DNA from: Acidobacteriota bacterium
GTDB taxonomy: Bacteria > Acidobacteriota > Terriglobia > Acidiferrales > UBA7541
Assembly: GCA_003224195.1 (NCBI GenBank)
Contig: QHYP01000054.1
Span: 2,240 to 37,619 of the forward strand
Direction of reading: 5' to 3'
DNA: 35,380 nucleotides
In this document: positions 24,940 to 34,309 of the stretch, one piece after another
Numbering within the stretch: the stretch's first letter is position 1
Layout: every line of letters starts with the position of its first letter
Program-made: the position numbers and the translations under genes
The notes under the pieces: generated by a model
Databases searched by the model: none
Told to the model about the DNA's origin: nothing
The model's input: only the letters and a program-made list of their open reading frames with translations

Positions 24940-27351
24940 ATGCCCTGCGTGCAAGTGCGAATTGCGGCGCACAGCAAGTCCCTGTCCACTCCGGTTCCAA
25001 ACCTTCGAGCAGTTTCCTCCGCTTTGGCACCAATTGTTCTCGCAATTCTGGCAAGCGCCTCCGCCCACGCGCAATCGCAAGCGCAACATGTATATGCCTC
25101 GGGTGGCACGGCCGTGTTCGGTTTCGCGAAGGACTCCACAACGGGCGCTCTCACCGCGACATCAGGCTCGCCGTATAGCCAAACCCTTGACGGCAGCGCG
25201 CTCGCTGTTGATCCGCTGGGACGGTTCCTATATGTATTGAATCCCAACGCGAACGACGTCTCGGTCTACGCCATCGATCAGACGACGGGTGCGTTGAGCA
25301 ATGTTCCCAATTCGCCCTTCACCGCAGACGACGCCACGACCCCACAGGTGCTCGCGGCAGAGGCCAACGGCAAATTCCTTTACGTCGGCAACCATCAGGG
25401 ATCCCAGTCCGGATTCACCACCGTCGGCGTCATCGACATCTACTCCATTGATGCCAACACCGGCGCGCTCGCCTCTGCCACTCCAACTCCCACGCCGGGT
25501 CCATTCAACCCTGTCAGCATGGTGGTGGACGCCAAGGGCCGCTTCCTATATGTCTATCAGGGACCCAATGGTGCTACCGGCGACGCTGGTGGCGCAATTG
25601 AAGCTTCCCAAATCGATCCAATTACCGGACTGCTCACCCCGTCCCTATCTTCATGTTCCGGCGGGGGGTTCGGGCTCGCACTCGCCATTGACCCAAAACT
25701 CCGCTTCCTTTTCGCGGGGCGCGGTGATCAGCAAGGGTACATCGATGCGTGCACGATATCGCCAGTAGATGGCTCTTTGCAATCGATTGGGACAGTAAGA
25801 TTTCCCGACGAAAATGTTTTCCCCGATGCGATGGCCATTGATTCCAGCGGTCAATTTCTCTACGTCGTTACGTCGCAGCGCACGATGCGAGCTTATTCCA
25901 TTGACCAAACTACAGGCGTTTTGACCGAACTTCCGAATTCCCCACTTCCGGGAATCCTGCTGGGGTTCTCCATCGTGGCCGACCCGCAGGGGCCCTTTCT
26001 TTACGCCTTGGGTGGCAAGGGCATTGTTGGGTTTCAGGTGGATCCGTTGACCGGCGCATTGACACAAATCGCTGAGGTTTTGACCACGGGATCCGTGGCC
26101 GTCGCCATTTCCGGCACGCCAGTGCTGGCCTCGTCGGGCCCCGTTGCAGCCTTGAGCCCAACTTCGGTTGATTTCGGCAACGTAACCGTCGGAAGCACGA
26201 CCGCCCCTTTGGTCGTTTATGTCGTCAACACGGGCGATCAAACTCTGGATTTTTCCAGCCCCGCCATTTCCATCACGGGAACAAACAGCAGTGACTTCCA
26301 GCCGACGAACACATGCGGCGCGACTCTCGTTCCCAATCAGAACTGCACCATAAGCGTGAACTTCACTCCGTCCGCAGCGGGCACGCGCTCCGCATCCCTC
26401 ACGATCAGCGACAATGCTCCGGGAAGTCCGCAGAGCGTCCCTCTCAACGGCCAAGGCGTTACGCCGCAGCCCGCGGTATACCTCGTGCCGGGCAACGTGA
26501 CGTTTCTCGAAACGCTGCTGGGTAACAGCAGCTCCGCAAAAACCGTTTCCGTGACCAATTCCGGCCAGGCCACACTCACCATCTCCAGCGTGGCGCTCTC
26601 GGGTTCTAATTCCAACGACTTCTCGCAGACAAATGACTGCACGAGTCTCGCTCCAGCCGCGAGCTGCGCCATTCATGTCACGTTCACTCCGCTCGCTTCC
26701 GGCCAACGCGCTGCGTCCATCCTCATCACCGACAACGCGGCGGGATCGCCGCATACGGTCGCGCTCTTAGGAGTAGGCGACGCGCCTTTCACTGTCGCAC
26801 CAAACGGCTTGAATCCCACTTCGCTGACGATCACTGCGGGCCAAACGGCTCAGTACGAGTTGCAACTGACGCCTGCAGCCGGATTCACGGGCGCAGTCAC
26901 CCTTGCATGTTCCGGCGCACCGCTCGAGGCGGCTTGCGCCGCTTCCCCGTCCTCCGCGCAGGTCAACAACGCAAACCCAATCCCCTTCAGCGTTTCGGTC
27001 GCGACAACTGCCCGTTCCTTTGCTGTGCCCTTCCAGCTTGCTCCGCGCCGTGCGCCTCTCGAAATGATTCGTTGGCCGCTGATTCTCTTCTTCGGACTGG
27101 TGATTTTATTCTTGAGAAGGATGGGGGCGAAAACTGCCGCGCGGACGACCATCCTCACTTGGTCCCGAGTAGCAGCGGGTTTTGCGTTGCTAACAATTGG
27201 TGGAGTGTGCGCTTGCGGAGGCGGCGGAAGTGGCATCCCTGTGCAGTCTCCGCCTCCGGTGGGGACGCCGGCGGGCAAGTCCACGATCACGGTGACGGCC
27301 ACACACGGCACAATCACCGAACAGCTTCAGCTCACACTGATTGTGAAGTGA
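24940..27351 (+). CDS. Exported beta-propeller protein with two choice-of-anchor-D domains
   Basis: An 803-residue secreted or surface protein. A signal peptide-like stretch ends near ASASAHAQ (residue 45). Residues about 48-395 repeat blades such as DPLGRFLYVLNPNANDVSVYAIDQTTGAL and SSGQFLYVVTSQRTMRAYSIDQTTGVL, the lactonase/YVTN-type propeller. Two choice-of-anchor-D (ASH-like) repeats follow at about 405-505 and 510-615, each with a SxxDFxxTNxC core and a CxIxVxFTP strand. An Ig-like segment, a hydrophobic stretch (IRWPLILFFGLVILFL, about 709-724), a second one ending in CACGGGGSG and a last beta-strand pair (KSTITVTATHGTI) complete it. Such proteins are common in Acidobacteriota; the role is unknown and lactonase activity should not be assumed. 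Confidence 0.88.
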   Translation: MPCVQVRIAAHSKSLSTPVPNLRAVSSALAPIVLAILASASAHAQSQAQHVYASGGTAVFGFAKDSTTGALTATSGSPYSQTLDGSALAVDPLGRFLYVLNPNANDVSVYAIDQTTGALSNVPNSPFTADDATTPQVLAAEANGKFLYVGNHQGSQSGFTTVGVIDIYSIDANTGALASATPTPTPGPFNPVSMVVDAKGRFLYVYQGPNGATGDAGGAIEASQIDPITGLLTPSLSSCSGGGFGLALAIDPKLRFLFAGRGDQQGYIDACTISPVDGSLQSIGTVRFPDENVFPDAMAIDSSGQFLYVVTSQRTMRAYSIDQTTGVLTELPNSPLPGILLGFSIVADPQGPFLYALGGKGIVGFQVDPLTGALTQIAEVLTTGSVAVAISGTPVLASSGPVAALSPTSVDFGNVTVGSTTAPLVVYVVNTGDQTLDFSSPAISITGTNSSDFQPTNTCGATLVPNQNCTISVNFTPSAAGTRSASLTISDNAPGSPQSVPLNGQGVTPQPAVYLVPGNVTFLETLLGNSSSAKTVSVTNSGQATLTISSVALSGSNSNDFSQTNDCTSLAPAASCAIHVTFTPLASGQRAASILITDNAAGSPHTVALLGVGDAPFTVAPNGLNPTSLTITAGQTAQYELQLTPAAGFTGAVTLACSGAPLEAACAASPSSAQVNNANPIPFSVSVATTARSFAVPFQLAPRRAPLEMIRWPLILFFGLVILFLRRMGAKTAARTTILTWSRVAAGFALLTIGGVCACGGGGSGIPVQSPPPVGTPAGKSTITVTATHGTITEQLQLTLIVK

Positions 27352-27378
27352 GGAGTCTTCGGAACAGTCTCGGTCTCC

Positions 27379-27398
27379 TGTGAAACGTTTGTTTCACA
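27379..27398. terminator. Palindromic hairpin between convergent genes
   Basis: TGTGAAAC (27379-27386), loop GTTT, GTTTCACA (27391-27398): a perfect eight-base-pair stem in the 112-base gap between the propeller gene and the convergent sorbosone-dehydrogenase-like gene. The position suits a shared terminator, but no T-run follows on either strand, so a protein-binding palindrome is the alternative. Confidence 0.45.
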
Positions 27399-27463
27399 TT
27401 CGGGATGGGCGCGTTGTACACCCGTCCCTGAGCCTTGCCAACGGAATTGCCCCTGGAGACGCC

Positions 27464-28672
27464 CTATTTCTTCGACACGCGCCAGATCACGCCCGCGCCA
27501 TCGTCCGAGACAAGCAGCGAGCCGCCCGGCGCTACGGTCACGCCTACCGGACGCCCATATACGCCGGTTTGCTTGGGATCGGGAACGAATCCCGTCAGGA
27601 AGGGCTCGGGATTTCCGCTAGGCTTGCCGTTCTGGAATGGGATGAAAACGACTTGATAGCCCTGTCGCACCGCCCGGTTCCAGGAGCCGTGTTCCGCCAG
27701 AAACATCCCGCCGCGATATTTTTCCGGGAATTGTTCGCTGAGATAAAACGTGAATTGCAGTGCGGCCACGTGCGCCCCGAGAAGAACGTCGGGAACAATT
27801 GCGCGCGCTACAAGATCCGGCCGTTGCGGTTTGACGCGGTCATCCACGTAATCCCCGATGTAACTATAAGGCCAGCCGTAAAAGCCGCCTTCTCGGACCG
27901 AAGTCGCATAGTCCGGCGGCAGATCATCGCCCAGGCCATCGCGCTCGTTTACCGAAGCCCACAATTGTCCCGTCTTCGGCTCAAGACCGATCCCCACCGC
28001 GTTGCGCAATCCCGAAGCGTAAACGTGTGCATTCTTGCCGTCGGGGTCACAGACAGTGATGGCGGCGCGAATCGGGGGCTCAATGCCAATGTTGCTATCC
28101 GAGCCCACGCCGACAAAGAGATGCCTGCCGTCCGCGCTGAAAACCAGCGAACGCGTCCAGTGGCCGCCCCGCGGCACATCCAGGATGTGTTCCTTCTCTC
28201 CGGCGCGCTTCGAAGTCTTGGGATCGTACGCGAAGCGAATGATCTCGTTCTGATTTCCTATGTAAACGAAGTTCTCATGAAACGCGATTCCGAAGGGACG
28301 ATCGAGCCCCGAGGCAAAGACTTCTTGTTCGTGCGCGCCGCCGGTGTGGTGCGAGTCCCGCAGGACTAAAATCCGGCCGGCCCCGGATTCCGCCAAGAAG
28401 ATGTCTCCGTTCGGAGCAACGGCCAGCCAGCGCGGCTCCTCGAACTTGGCCGCGAAGAGATTTACCTGAAAACCTTCCGGCACGTTTGGCAGAAAGCCTT
28501 TGGGGGCCTCGATGATCTCGGGCGGATTCCCCGCTGACCGCGTTGCGTACGGTGCAGGAAGCTGCGCCTTCTTCCCACCGGTGATGCCGATGACCTGAGC
28601 CTGGGAATTTGAAATCATCATCAGGAAGAGCGTGATACAAGCTGGGAGGGTGATTCGCGGTCGCAGACTCAT
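27464..28672 (-). CDS. Exported sorbosone-dehydrogenase-like (PQQ-type) beta-propeller protein
   Basis: About 402 residues, exported: the N-terminus LRPRITLPACITLFLMMISNSQAQ is a signal peptide. The mature part is a six-bladed propeller of the soluble glucose/L-sorbosone dehydrogenase group: NVPEGFQVNLFAAKFEEPRWLAVAPNGDIFLAESGAGRI, GGHWTRSLVFSADGRHLFVGVGSDSN, NERDGLGDDLPPDYAT and the YGRPVGVTVAPGGSLLVSDDGAGVIWRV ending. Enzymes of this group use PQQ and calcium to oxidise sugars or aldehydes in the periplasm. The ATG at 28672 is chosen because AGGAG is five bases before it; the open frame extends five codons to a TTG. Substrate and PQQ dependence are not shown by the sequence alone. Confidence 0.88.
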   Translation of the reverse strand: MSLRPRITLPACITLFLMMISNSQAQVIGITGGKKAQLPAPYATRSAGNPPEIIEAPKGFLPNVPEGFQVNLFAAKFEEPRWLAVAPNGDIFLAESGAGRILVLRDSHHTGGAHEQEVFASGLDRPFGIAFHENFVYIGNQNEIIRFAYDPKTSKRAGEKEHILDVPRGGHWTRSLVFSADGRHLFVGVGSDSNIGIEPPIRAAITVCDPDGKNAHVYASGLRNAVGIGLEPKTGQLWASVNERDGLGDDLPPDYATSVREGGFYGWPYSYIGDYVDDRVKPQRPDLVARAIVPDVLLGAHVAALQFTFYLSEQFPEKYRGGMFLAEHGSWNRAVRQGYQVVFIPFQNGKPSGNPEPFLTGFVPDPKQTGVYGRPVGVTVAPGGSLLVSDDGAGVIWRVSKK

Positions 28673-28914
28673 AATTCTCCTCGACAAAATAATCGTTGTC
28701 CGACTCCACTATGATGCCTCAGCGCCGCGCCGAGTTCCATGCCGAGGATTTTTCAGAGGGTTTTCGGGAATGCGCGCAGGTTGGCGCGAGGAGCGACAAG
28801 CTTATCGCGCCTGGTGTCATTCCAGTAGGCTTCCGGGGAACTATTGCTAAGCCGGGCTCACCCGAACAGTCCAGGACTGCAAGGTGCAGTCGGACGCAAT
28901 GCAAGGGAACCGGA

Positions 28915-29409
28915 TTAGTCGCCGACGCCGAAGTACTCGACGTGAACGTAACGGCCGAGCCGCGCGTTGAACAGCAGATACCAGCCGGGATGGTGATCGT
29001 CGTCGTAAACATAAACGACATCACGGTCCCAGGCCCAGTCGCGGCACCGCGGTACGTCGTAAGAAGCGATCACCCACGTGGAGCGGTCGTAGAGAATCAC
29101 CTGGCGCGCGCGGACGTCGAACCTTCGACACTGCCACGCGTGTCTGACTTCCACATAGCGGCCGCGCGGATACGGATGGCCCGGACGAAAGCGGTCATGA
29201 TCGAAGTCCCAATTGCGGTGCTCGTCCCGCGCCTCATGTTTGTCCCAGCCCTTGTGCTTGCCCCTGTCGTGGCGCTCGTCATCATCGCGCTCGCGGCGCC
29301 CGCGATGTTCGTCCCGGTCGCCTTGGTCATCACGGTCCCGCTGCGGAAGGGCAAAGACAGGTGTCAGAGTCATACCCAGAACGGTTGCTGCCGCCAGAAT
29401 CTTGCGCAT
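28915..29409 (-). CDS. Exported, highly charged Asp/Arg/His-rich protein of unknown function
   Basis: A 164-residue protein with a signal peptide (MRKILAAATVLGMTLTPVFALP, residues 1-22). Residues about 23-75 are almost only D, R, H, E, K and G (for example RDRDDQGDRDEHRGRRERDD), a low-complexity charged tract with metal- or polyanion-binding character. The C-terminal half (about 80-164) is aromatic and ordered, with two Cys and the strands GRYVEVRHAWQC, VILYDRSTWVIASYD and WDRDVVYVYDDDHHPGWYLLF. The start at 29409 is set by GGGGAGGA five bases before the ATG. No family is recognised. An opposite-strand frame covering it is a shadow. The 242 bases downstream to 28673 hold no gene that I can support. 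Confidence 0.75.
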   Translation of the reverse strand: MRKILAAATVLGMTLTPVFALPQRDRDDQGDRDEHRGRRERDDDERHDRGKHKGWDKHEARDEHRNWDFDHDRFRPGHPYPRGRYVEVRHAWQCRRFDVRARQVILYDRSTWVIASYDVPRCRDWAWDRDVVYVYDDDHHPGWYLLFNARLGRYVHVEYFGVGD

Positions 29410-29549
29410 AGTTTCCTCCCCAAGCTGTCGTCTCATTCGCTTCATCTTAGTTCAGCCCTCTGTCTGCCTCATTCAACCTCTGACGGTTTGTACCCGGCTG
29501 GTAACGTGGTCCGCTTTGGCACGCGCCGCAGACGGAGGAAAAGAATCGT

Positions 29550-29606
29550 GAAAAAATAGGGCGGGCGCCCGGCCCACTTGGAACACGGACTGCCCGCCCT
29601 TTTTCA
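29550..29606 (-). terminator. Rho-independent terminator after the glycine-zipper gene
   Basis: GGGCGGGC (29559-29566) pairs perfectly with GCCCGCCC (29592-29599) over a loop of 25 bases that can fold further. On the minus strand the stem ends in TATTTTTT, and on the plus strand in TTTTT, so it can act both ways. It sits about 26 bases past the stop of the glycine-zipper gene. Confidence 0.8.
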
Positions 29607-29631
29607 TGCGGCTGGATTGCGCGAGGGGTGA

Positions 29632-30246
29632 TTAGCCCTTCGCGTTGATCGTGACGGGCTCCGCTAGCCGGAAAGTGAGCCGCGTCTCGGCGGGAAGCTT
29701 GATGTCATGCTTCCCGGTGATGAGGGCCACGGCTGTACCGGCTCCCGCCCCCACGGGCCCGCCGATGAGCGCGCCTTCACCGCCGCCGGCGAGGGCGCCT
29801 ATCAAGGCTCCTCCTCCCGCGCCCCCGCCGATCCACAGCAGATTGCGCTTCTTGTGCGCGCTGCCCTCTCGCGCATAAGAAGCCGTGCGGATGTCGTAGG
29901 TCTGGCCATTCACCTGGACGGCGTCAAGCGCCATGCGCAGGCGTGCCCTGCCCATCAATCTTCCGGATGGATGGGCATCTACGACCCGCCCCTCAACTTT
30001 TGCGCCCCGAGGAATGACCGTCTTGCCGTCCAGCATGACCGGCTCGGAAACGGTCGCCTCAAAGTGCTGCCCCGGCTTGCTGCGATTGCTCGCCAGGGTC
30101 TGGTTGAGGGTTATGTGGATGGGTGTTTGCTTCGGCACCATCATGGGAGCTGGGCTGCTCGCGTAAGTGGCGGCGCCCCAGATGAGCGCACCTACGAGCA
30201 CCAATGAACTGCCGAGCAGGATGTAGCTCCGTTTGGTCAGATGCAT
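29632..30246 (-). CDS. Glycine-zipper membrane/exported protein
   Basis: A 204-residue protein. The N-terminal hydrophobic helix SYILLGSSLVLVGALIWGAATYAS (residues 7-30) is a signal or anchor. A beta-rich region follows (about 38-130: PIHITLNQTLASNRSKPGQHFEATVSEP, GKTVIPRGAKVEGRVVDAHPSGRLMGRARLRMALDAV). It ends with a glycine-zipper stretch at about 138-172 (GGGAGGGALIGALAGGGEGALIGG) that could insert in a membrane, and a last strand pair (ETRLTFRLAEPVTI). The PRGAKVxGRV block recalls TrbI/VirB10-type beta modules. The ATG at 30246 is chosen for GGGAGG six bases upstream. A GTG two codons earlier is the alternative. Function is unknown. Confidence 0.75.
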   Translation of the reverse strand: MHLTKRSYILLGSSLVLVGALIWGAATYASSPAPMMVPKQTPIHITLNQTLASNRSKPGQHFEATVSEPVMLDGKTVIPRGAKVEGRVVDAHPSGRLMGRARLRMALDAVQVNGQTYDIRTASYAREGSAHKKRNLLWIGGGAGGGALIGALAGGGEGALIGGPVGAGAGTAVALITGKHDIKLPAETRLTFRLAEPVTINAKG

Positions 30247-30276
30247 AAGCACCTCCCAGCTAAGTTAGAGGCACGC

Positions 30277-30298
30277 AGAAGGCCTGGGGCTGCCTTCT
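30277..30298. other. Hairpin in the leader of the glycine-zipper gene
   Basis: AGAAGGC (30277-30283) pairs with GCCTTCT (30292-30298) around an eight-base loop, about 30 bases upstream of the start codon. It would lie in the 5' untranslated region and may affect expression. The AT-rich stretch just beyond (minus strand TATAAG) is a possible -10. Nothing else is seen in the gap to 30419. Confidence 0.35.
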
Positions 30299-30419
30299 TA
30301 TATTGTTCATTCAAAATAAGTTAGCTCGTATGTACCCACCGGAACTACGGGCCACGCAAAAGGGCGGAGTGAGTTCAGAGCGGGCCCTTTTCAGACTTTT
30401 CCCGCGGAAAACGCCTGGG

Positions 30420-31028
30420 CTAGAGGTCGGGGCGCTCAGTCGGGGGCTTCGCACCGGGGCCGGGCACAGGCGATTTGGCGCCGCCGGAGGACTCGCCGCG
30501 GAGAAGTGCGTCAAGCGAGGGATACGAATAGACGGTCGGAGCGTGATTCTGCATTAGGCCGCCAGTGTCGGCGGTGGGGCCATAGTTGCTGTGGAGGTCG
30601 CGGCCCAGCATCCGCAGCATGGCCATTTGCTGGCCGCGATGATGCGCGGTGTGGGCGATGCGGCGGACCATGACCCAGGCGCGCGAGCGCTTCACGTCGA
30701 AAAACGCGACTTCGTCTTCCCACCAGGCTTCGCTCTTTTCGCGCAATACGGCGAGGCGCTTCCCGCTGTCTTCGGCGTAGCGCTTGATGAACTCCAGCCG
30801 AGTTTCCTCGGCGGGCAGCGGCGGCGCGGCCACTTCGATGCCGAGCATGTTGCGGAACCACAGATTTTCGCTGACGCATTGATGGACCATCTGCTCGCGG
30901 ACGCTGCGGCCGCGCCGGTCGGTGGCATGCGGGCGGAATTCGAGGTCGGCGTCGCGGAATTCGCTCCAGACGCTGACGACCTTGATGCGCTCGGTTGAGT
31001 ACGTCTCGACGAGGAAGTCGTATCGCAT
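30420..31028 (-). CDS. DinB family protein
   Basis: A 202-residue four-helix-bundle protein of the DinB/YfiT-like family. The putative metal-binding His triad is visible: H49 (REQMVHQCVSENLWF), and H126 and H130 in RRIAHTAHHRGQQMAMLRMLG, the family's most conserved helix. The C-terminal tail (about 165-202) is rich in Pro, Gly and Ser and looks disordered. Members include thiol-dependent transferases (bacillithiol/mycothiol), but many are uncharacterised. The ATG at 31026-31028 is chosen since GGAG lies six bases before it and the conserved fold starts there; an open extension to 31244 is unsupported. It is divergent from the small Tat protein gene. Confidence 0.88.
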   Translation of the reverse strand: MRYDFLVETYSTERIKVVSVWSEFRDADLEFRPHATDRRGRSVREQMVHQCVSENLWFRNMLGIEVAAPPLPAEETRLEFIKRYAEDSGKRLAVLREKSEAWWEDEVAFFDVKRSRAWVMVRRIAHTAHHRGQQMAMLRMLGRDLHSNYGPTADTGGLMQNHAPTVYSYPSLDALLRGESSGGAKSPVPGPGAKPPTERPDL

Positions 31029-31233
31029 GGGACACTCCGTCAAATCGCGCAAGGCGGGCATCTTCACACCCGCGGGGGCAGGATACACCGATAGCCTGTG
31101 GAACCTCGTTGATTCCGAATGGAATTGGGGCGGTGGGAGAGACACGAGGCACAAGCCGTTCCCCAGGCTGAAGTGATACCATTCACATAGCTCCTCGCAG
31201 CCCCGCTCCCGATGCCTTTCCGCGGAGGTGAGT

Positions 31234-31590
31234 ATGCTCGACACGCGCCGCGCGTTCCTCCAAAACCTCGCCGGAGTTTCCAGCGCCTTTCTGCTCTTTC
31301 AAACGCAACCGCCCATCCCCACGCCGAGGCGCAGGACGCCGGTCAATCCTCCGGAGCCCGCTGAAAAGCAGGACGCTGAACAGCCTGGGAGCGCTCCACG
31401 AAGCGCGCAACTGCACGCGCAGGAAAAAGAATTCCGCTCAACGATGGACCAACTCTTTGTCAGGGTGCGTGACCTCAAACTCCAGCTTGACCGCATCCCG
31501 ACTGCCGAAATTTTTTCTGTGGCCGTTTTCAAACAAACACAGGAGATCGAGAAGCTGGCCAAGCGGCTGAAGAATTACGCCAGAGCGTGA
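31234..31590 (+). CDS. Small Tat-exported protein of unknown function
   Basis: A 118-residue protein. The first residues (MLDTRRAFLQNLAGVSSAFLLF) make a twin-arginine signal with the RRAFLQ motif. A Pro-rich linker follows (PPIPTPRRRTPVNPPEPAEK), and the remaining 60 residues are helical, with a likely coiled coil (QEKEFRSTMDQLFVRVRDLKLQLDRIP, KQTQEIEKLAKRLKNYARA). GGAGG five bases before the ATG sets the start; a GTG six bases earlier is less likely. Tat export of such a short protein may mean co-transport with a partner. No family is recognised. It is convergent with the 16S transcript. Confidence 0.7.
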   Translation: MLDTRRAFLQNLAGVSSAFLLFQTQPPIPTPRRRTPVNPPEPAEKQDAEQPGSAPRSAQLHAQEKEFRSTMDQLFVRVRDLKLQLDRIPTAEIFSVAVFKQTQEIEKLAKRLKNYARA

Positions 31591-31663
31591 GTGTGGTATC
31601 GAGCGATGATCACGGAATTGCCCCGCTTCCCAGGCCGACCGGCCAGGTATCGGGCCCTAGCCT

Positions 31664-31699
31664 GAAACAAAAAGGGCCGCAAAAGATCACGCGGCCCTA
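31664..31699 (-). terminator. Intrinsic terminator of the 16S rRNA transcript
   Basis: On the minus strand AGGGCCGC (31691-31698), a ten-base loop, and GCGGCCCT (31673-31680) form a perfect eight-base-pair stem followed by TTTTTGTTTC. It lies about 270 bases after the 16S 3' end and before any other rRNA or tRNA, so the transcript ends with 16S alone. Confidence 0.88.
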
Positions 31700-31964
31700 A
31701 GTCGCACTGCTCAATTTTTTGGTCTTTGACTGCCGACCCTTCACGGAAAACTGTTCAGGGTGAATTTGCGCGAGGGCGCAATTTCATACGATCTGCCAGA
31801 ACCCGTCGGACCCTCCGGGCAAAGCCCTCGGGGTAAAAGTAAATCGAGCTCTGCCGAAGACCCGTGAGAGTCTCGGGCAGCCCCTGCGACGCAGCAAGCT
31901 GCGTCGAAGAGTGGGCAATGCGTATCCCGCACACCTGCACGGGAAGGATTGCCATGTACTTTAG
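31700..31964 (-). other. 16S rRNA 3' trailer with several hairpins
   Basis: This 265-base stretch between the 16S 3' end and its terminator has no tRNA, no 23S start and no gene I can support. It contains strong inverted repeats: CGACGCAGC/GCTGCGTCG (31887-31906), a CTGCC/GGCAG-based stem (about 31851-31881), and GAATTTGCGC/GCGCAATTTC with a GAGG loop (31762-31785). They probably serve RNase III-type processing or protect the 3' end, rather than spacing two rRNA genes. Confidence 0.6.
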
Positions 31965-33496
<1,532 letters not shown>

Positions 33497-33520
33497 AACC
33501 TGTCGCTTAGAAATACGAAA

Positions 33521-33538
33521 CCCCGGTTTGCACCGGGG
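33521..33538 (-). other. Hairpin in the 16S leader
   Basis: CCCCGGT, loop TTGC, ACCGGGG: a perfect seven-base-pair stem 25 bases upstream of the mature 16S 5' end, a likely processing or folding element of the pre-rRNA leader. Confidence 0.55.
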
Positions 33539-33634
33539 CCAGCACTCCCAAGCAAATTGTTGTCGCTCGAATTACTCAACCGCTCCAGCTCGAAGACCGG
33601 AACGGTTCGAACGGATTCTGGCACATCGTATCGG

Positions 33635-33646
33635 TTGTCAAAGAGC
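33635..33646 (-). promoter_or_regulatory. rRNA antitermination boxA
   Basis: The minus strand reads GCTCTTTGACAA, which matches the rRNA boxA consensus (TGCTCTTTAACA) in all but the first position and one internal base. It lies about 50 bases after the promoter and 139 bases before the 16S 5' end, the usual place for Nus-factor loading. Confidence 0.75.
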
Positions 33647-33690
33647 GATAAGCCCCCCTGTCCAGCAGAGTGGCATACGAACAATTGGCT

Positions 33691-33719
33691 ACTATACGGA
33701 GAACACACTCGAAAGTCAA
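33691..33719 (-). promoter_or_regulatory. rRNA promoter of the 16S gene
   Basis: On the minus strand TTGACT (33714-33719), a 17-base spacer and TATAGT (33691-33696) give a near-consensus sigma-70 promoter about 195 bases before 16S. Transcription should start near 33684. The upstream side is moderately A-rich. With the boxA it supports a complete, independent 16S unit. The remaining 270 bases to the next gene on the plus strand hold no gene I can support; one TTTTCCACA word and a small TGCCC-GTT-GGGCA hairpin are the only other features. Confidence 0.85.
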
Positions 33720-33991
33720 CACGCGATTTACGTATTTCGCCTGTTTTCCACAGAGATCCACAACGTGAGCAGGGCCCGAAACACCTGCGTGTTCTGCAAG
33801 GAAACCTTTGTGGAGTCGCTAGCTGCACGTAGGTGTTTAGCCCTTTGCTCGAACAGGGCAAAACTCTGCCCGTTGGGCATTTTCCGCGTGCTGCCCGCGG
33901 ATTAAGGCATCGCGCCAACCTGAGCCGCAGCATTTCCCCGGGGCGCGGAGTGGAGTATGCTTCGCTCCGTCTTTCGGTATGGGGGTTAGCG

Positions 33992-34279
33992 ATGAAACGA
34001 AGAGAGTTTGCAAAGCGCGCGGTAGCGGCGGCAGTCGCGCCGATCGCATTGGTAGAGTGGCGAAGGAAGCCCACGCGGGCTCAAGACGCCGCGGCGAAGC
34101 AAGCAAATGCGCCGGCGTCACGGGCCGAGGAATTGAAGAAGCGGGCGGAGGGGCAAAGGGAGCAGATGAGCGCGGCGTTGCACAAGAGGCCTCTTCCGTA
34201 CGACCTGGAGCCCGCGTTCGTGTTCGCGGCGAAACCGAGAGAAAGGATGAAGCTGGGAAGCAAAGAATTCAGGAAATAG
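33992..34279 (+). CDS. Small Tat-signal protein upstream of an amidase
   Basis: A 95-residue protein with a twin-arginine-like leader (MKRREFAKRAVAAAVAPIAL, RREFAK motif). The rest is highly charged and helical (RAEELKKRAEGQREQMSAALHKRPLPYDLEPAFVFAAKPRERMKLG). The final part, with the PLPYDLEPAFVF stretch, is like the short partner proteins that accompany amidases in acidobacterial genomes. The ribosome binding site is weak. Its stop at 34279 is 30 bases before the amidase start on the same strand, suggesting a two-gene operon in which it may escort or anchor the amidase. No known domain is recognised. Confidence 0.65.
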   Translation: MKRREFAKRAVAAAVAPIALVEWRRKPTRAQDAAAKQANAPASRAEELKKRAEGQREQMSAALHKRPLPYDLEPAFVFAAKPRERMKLGSKEFRK

Positions 34280-34309
34280 AGCGAAGCGGTCGCGCAGGGG
34301 GGAGCGGTG

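Noticed and set aside
25651-26754. A 367-codon minus-strand frame inside the propeller gene
   Set aside because: It has no recognisable domain or start signal and mirrors the periodic repeats of the true plus-strand gene.
28696-29559. A 287-codon plus-strand frame opposite the charged exported protein
   Set aside because: The minus-strand gene has a signal peptide and strong ribosome binding site; the plus frame is the complement of its Asp/Arg-rich codons.
33744-33763. TTTTCCACA and a nearby ATCCACAA, resembling DnaA boxes upstream of the 16S promoter
   Set aside because: Only one word fits the relaxed consensus; there is no cluster, no AT-rich unwinding region and no dnaA/dnaN neighbour, so an origin is not supported.
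33868-33883. TGCCC-GTT-GGGCA followed by TTTT as a terminator
   Set aside because: The stem has only five base pairs, and no plus-strand gene ends upstream of it.
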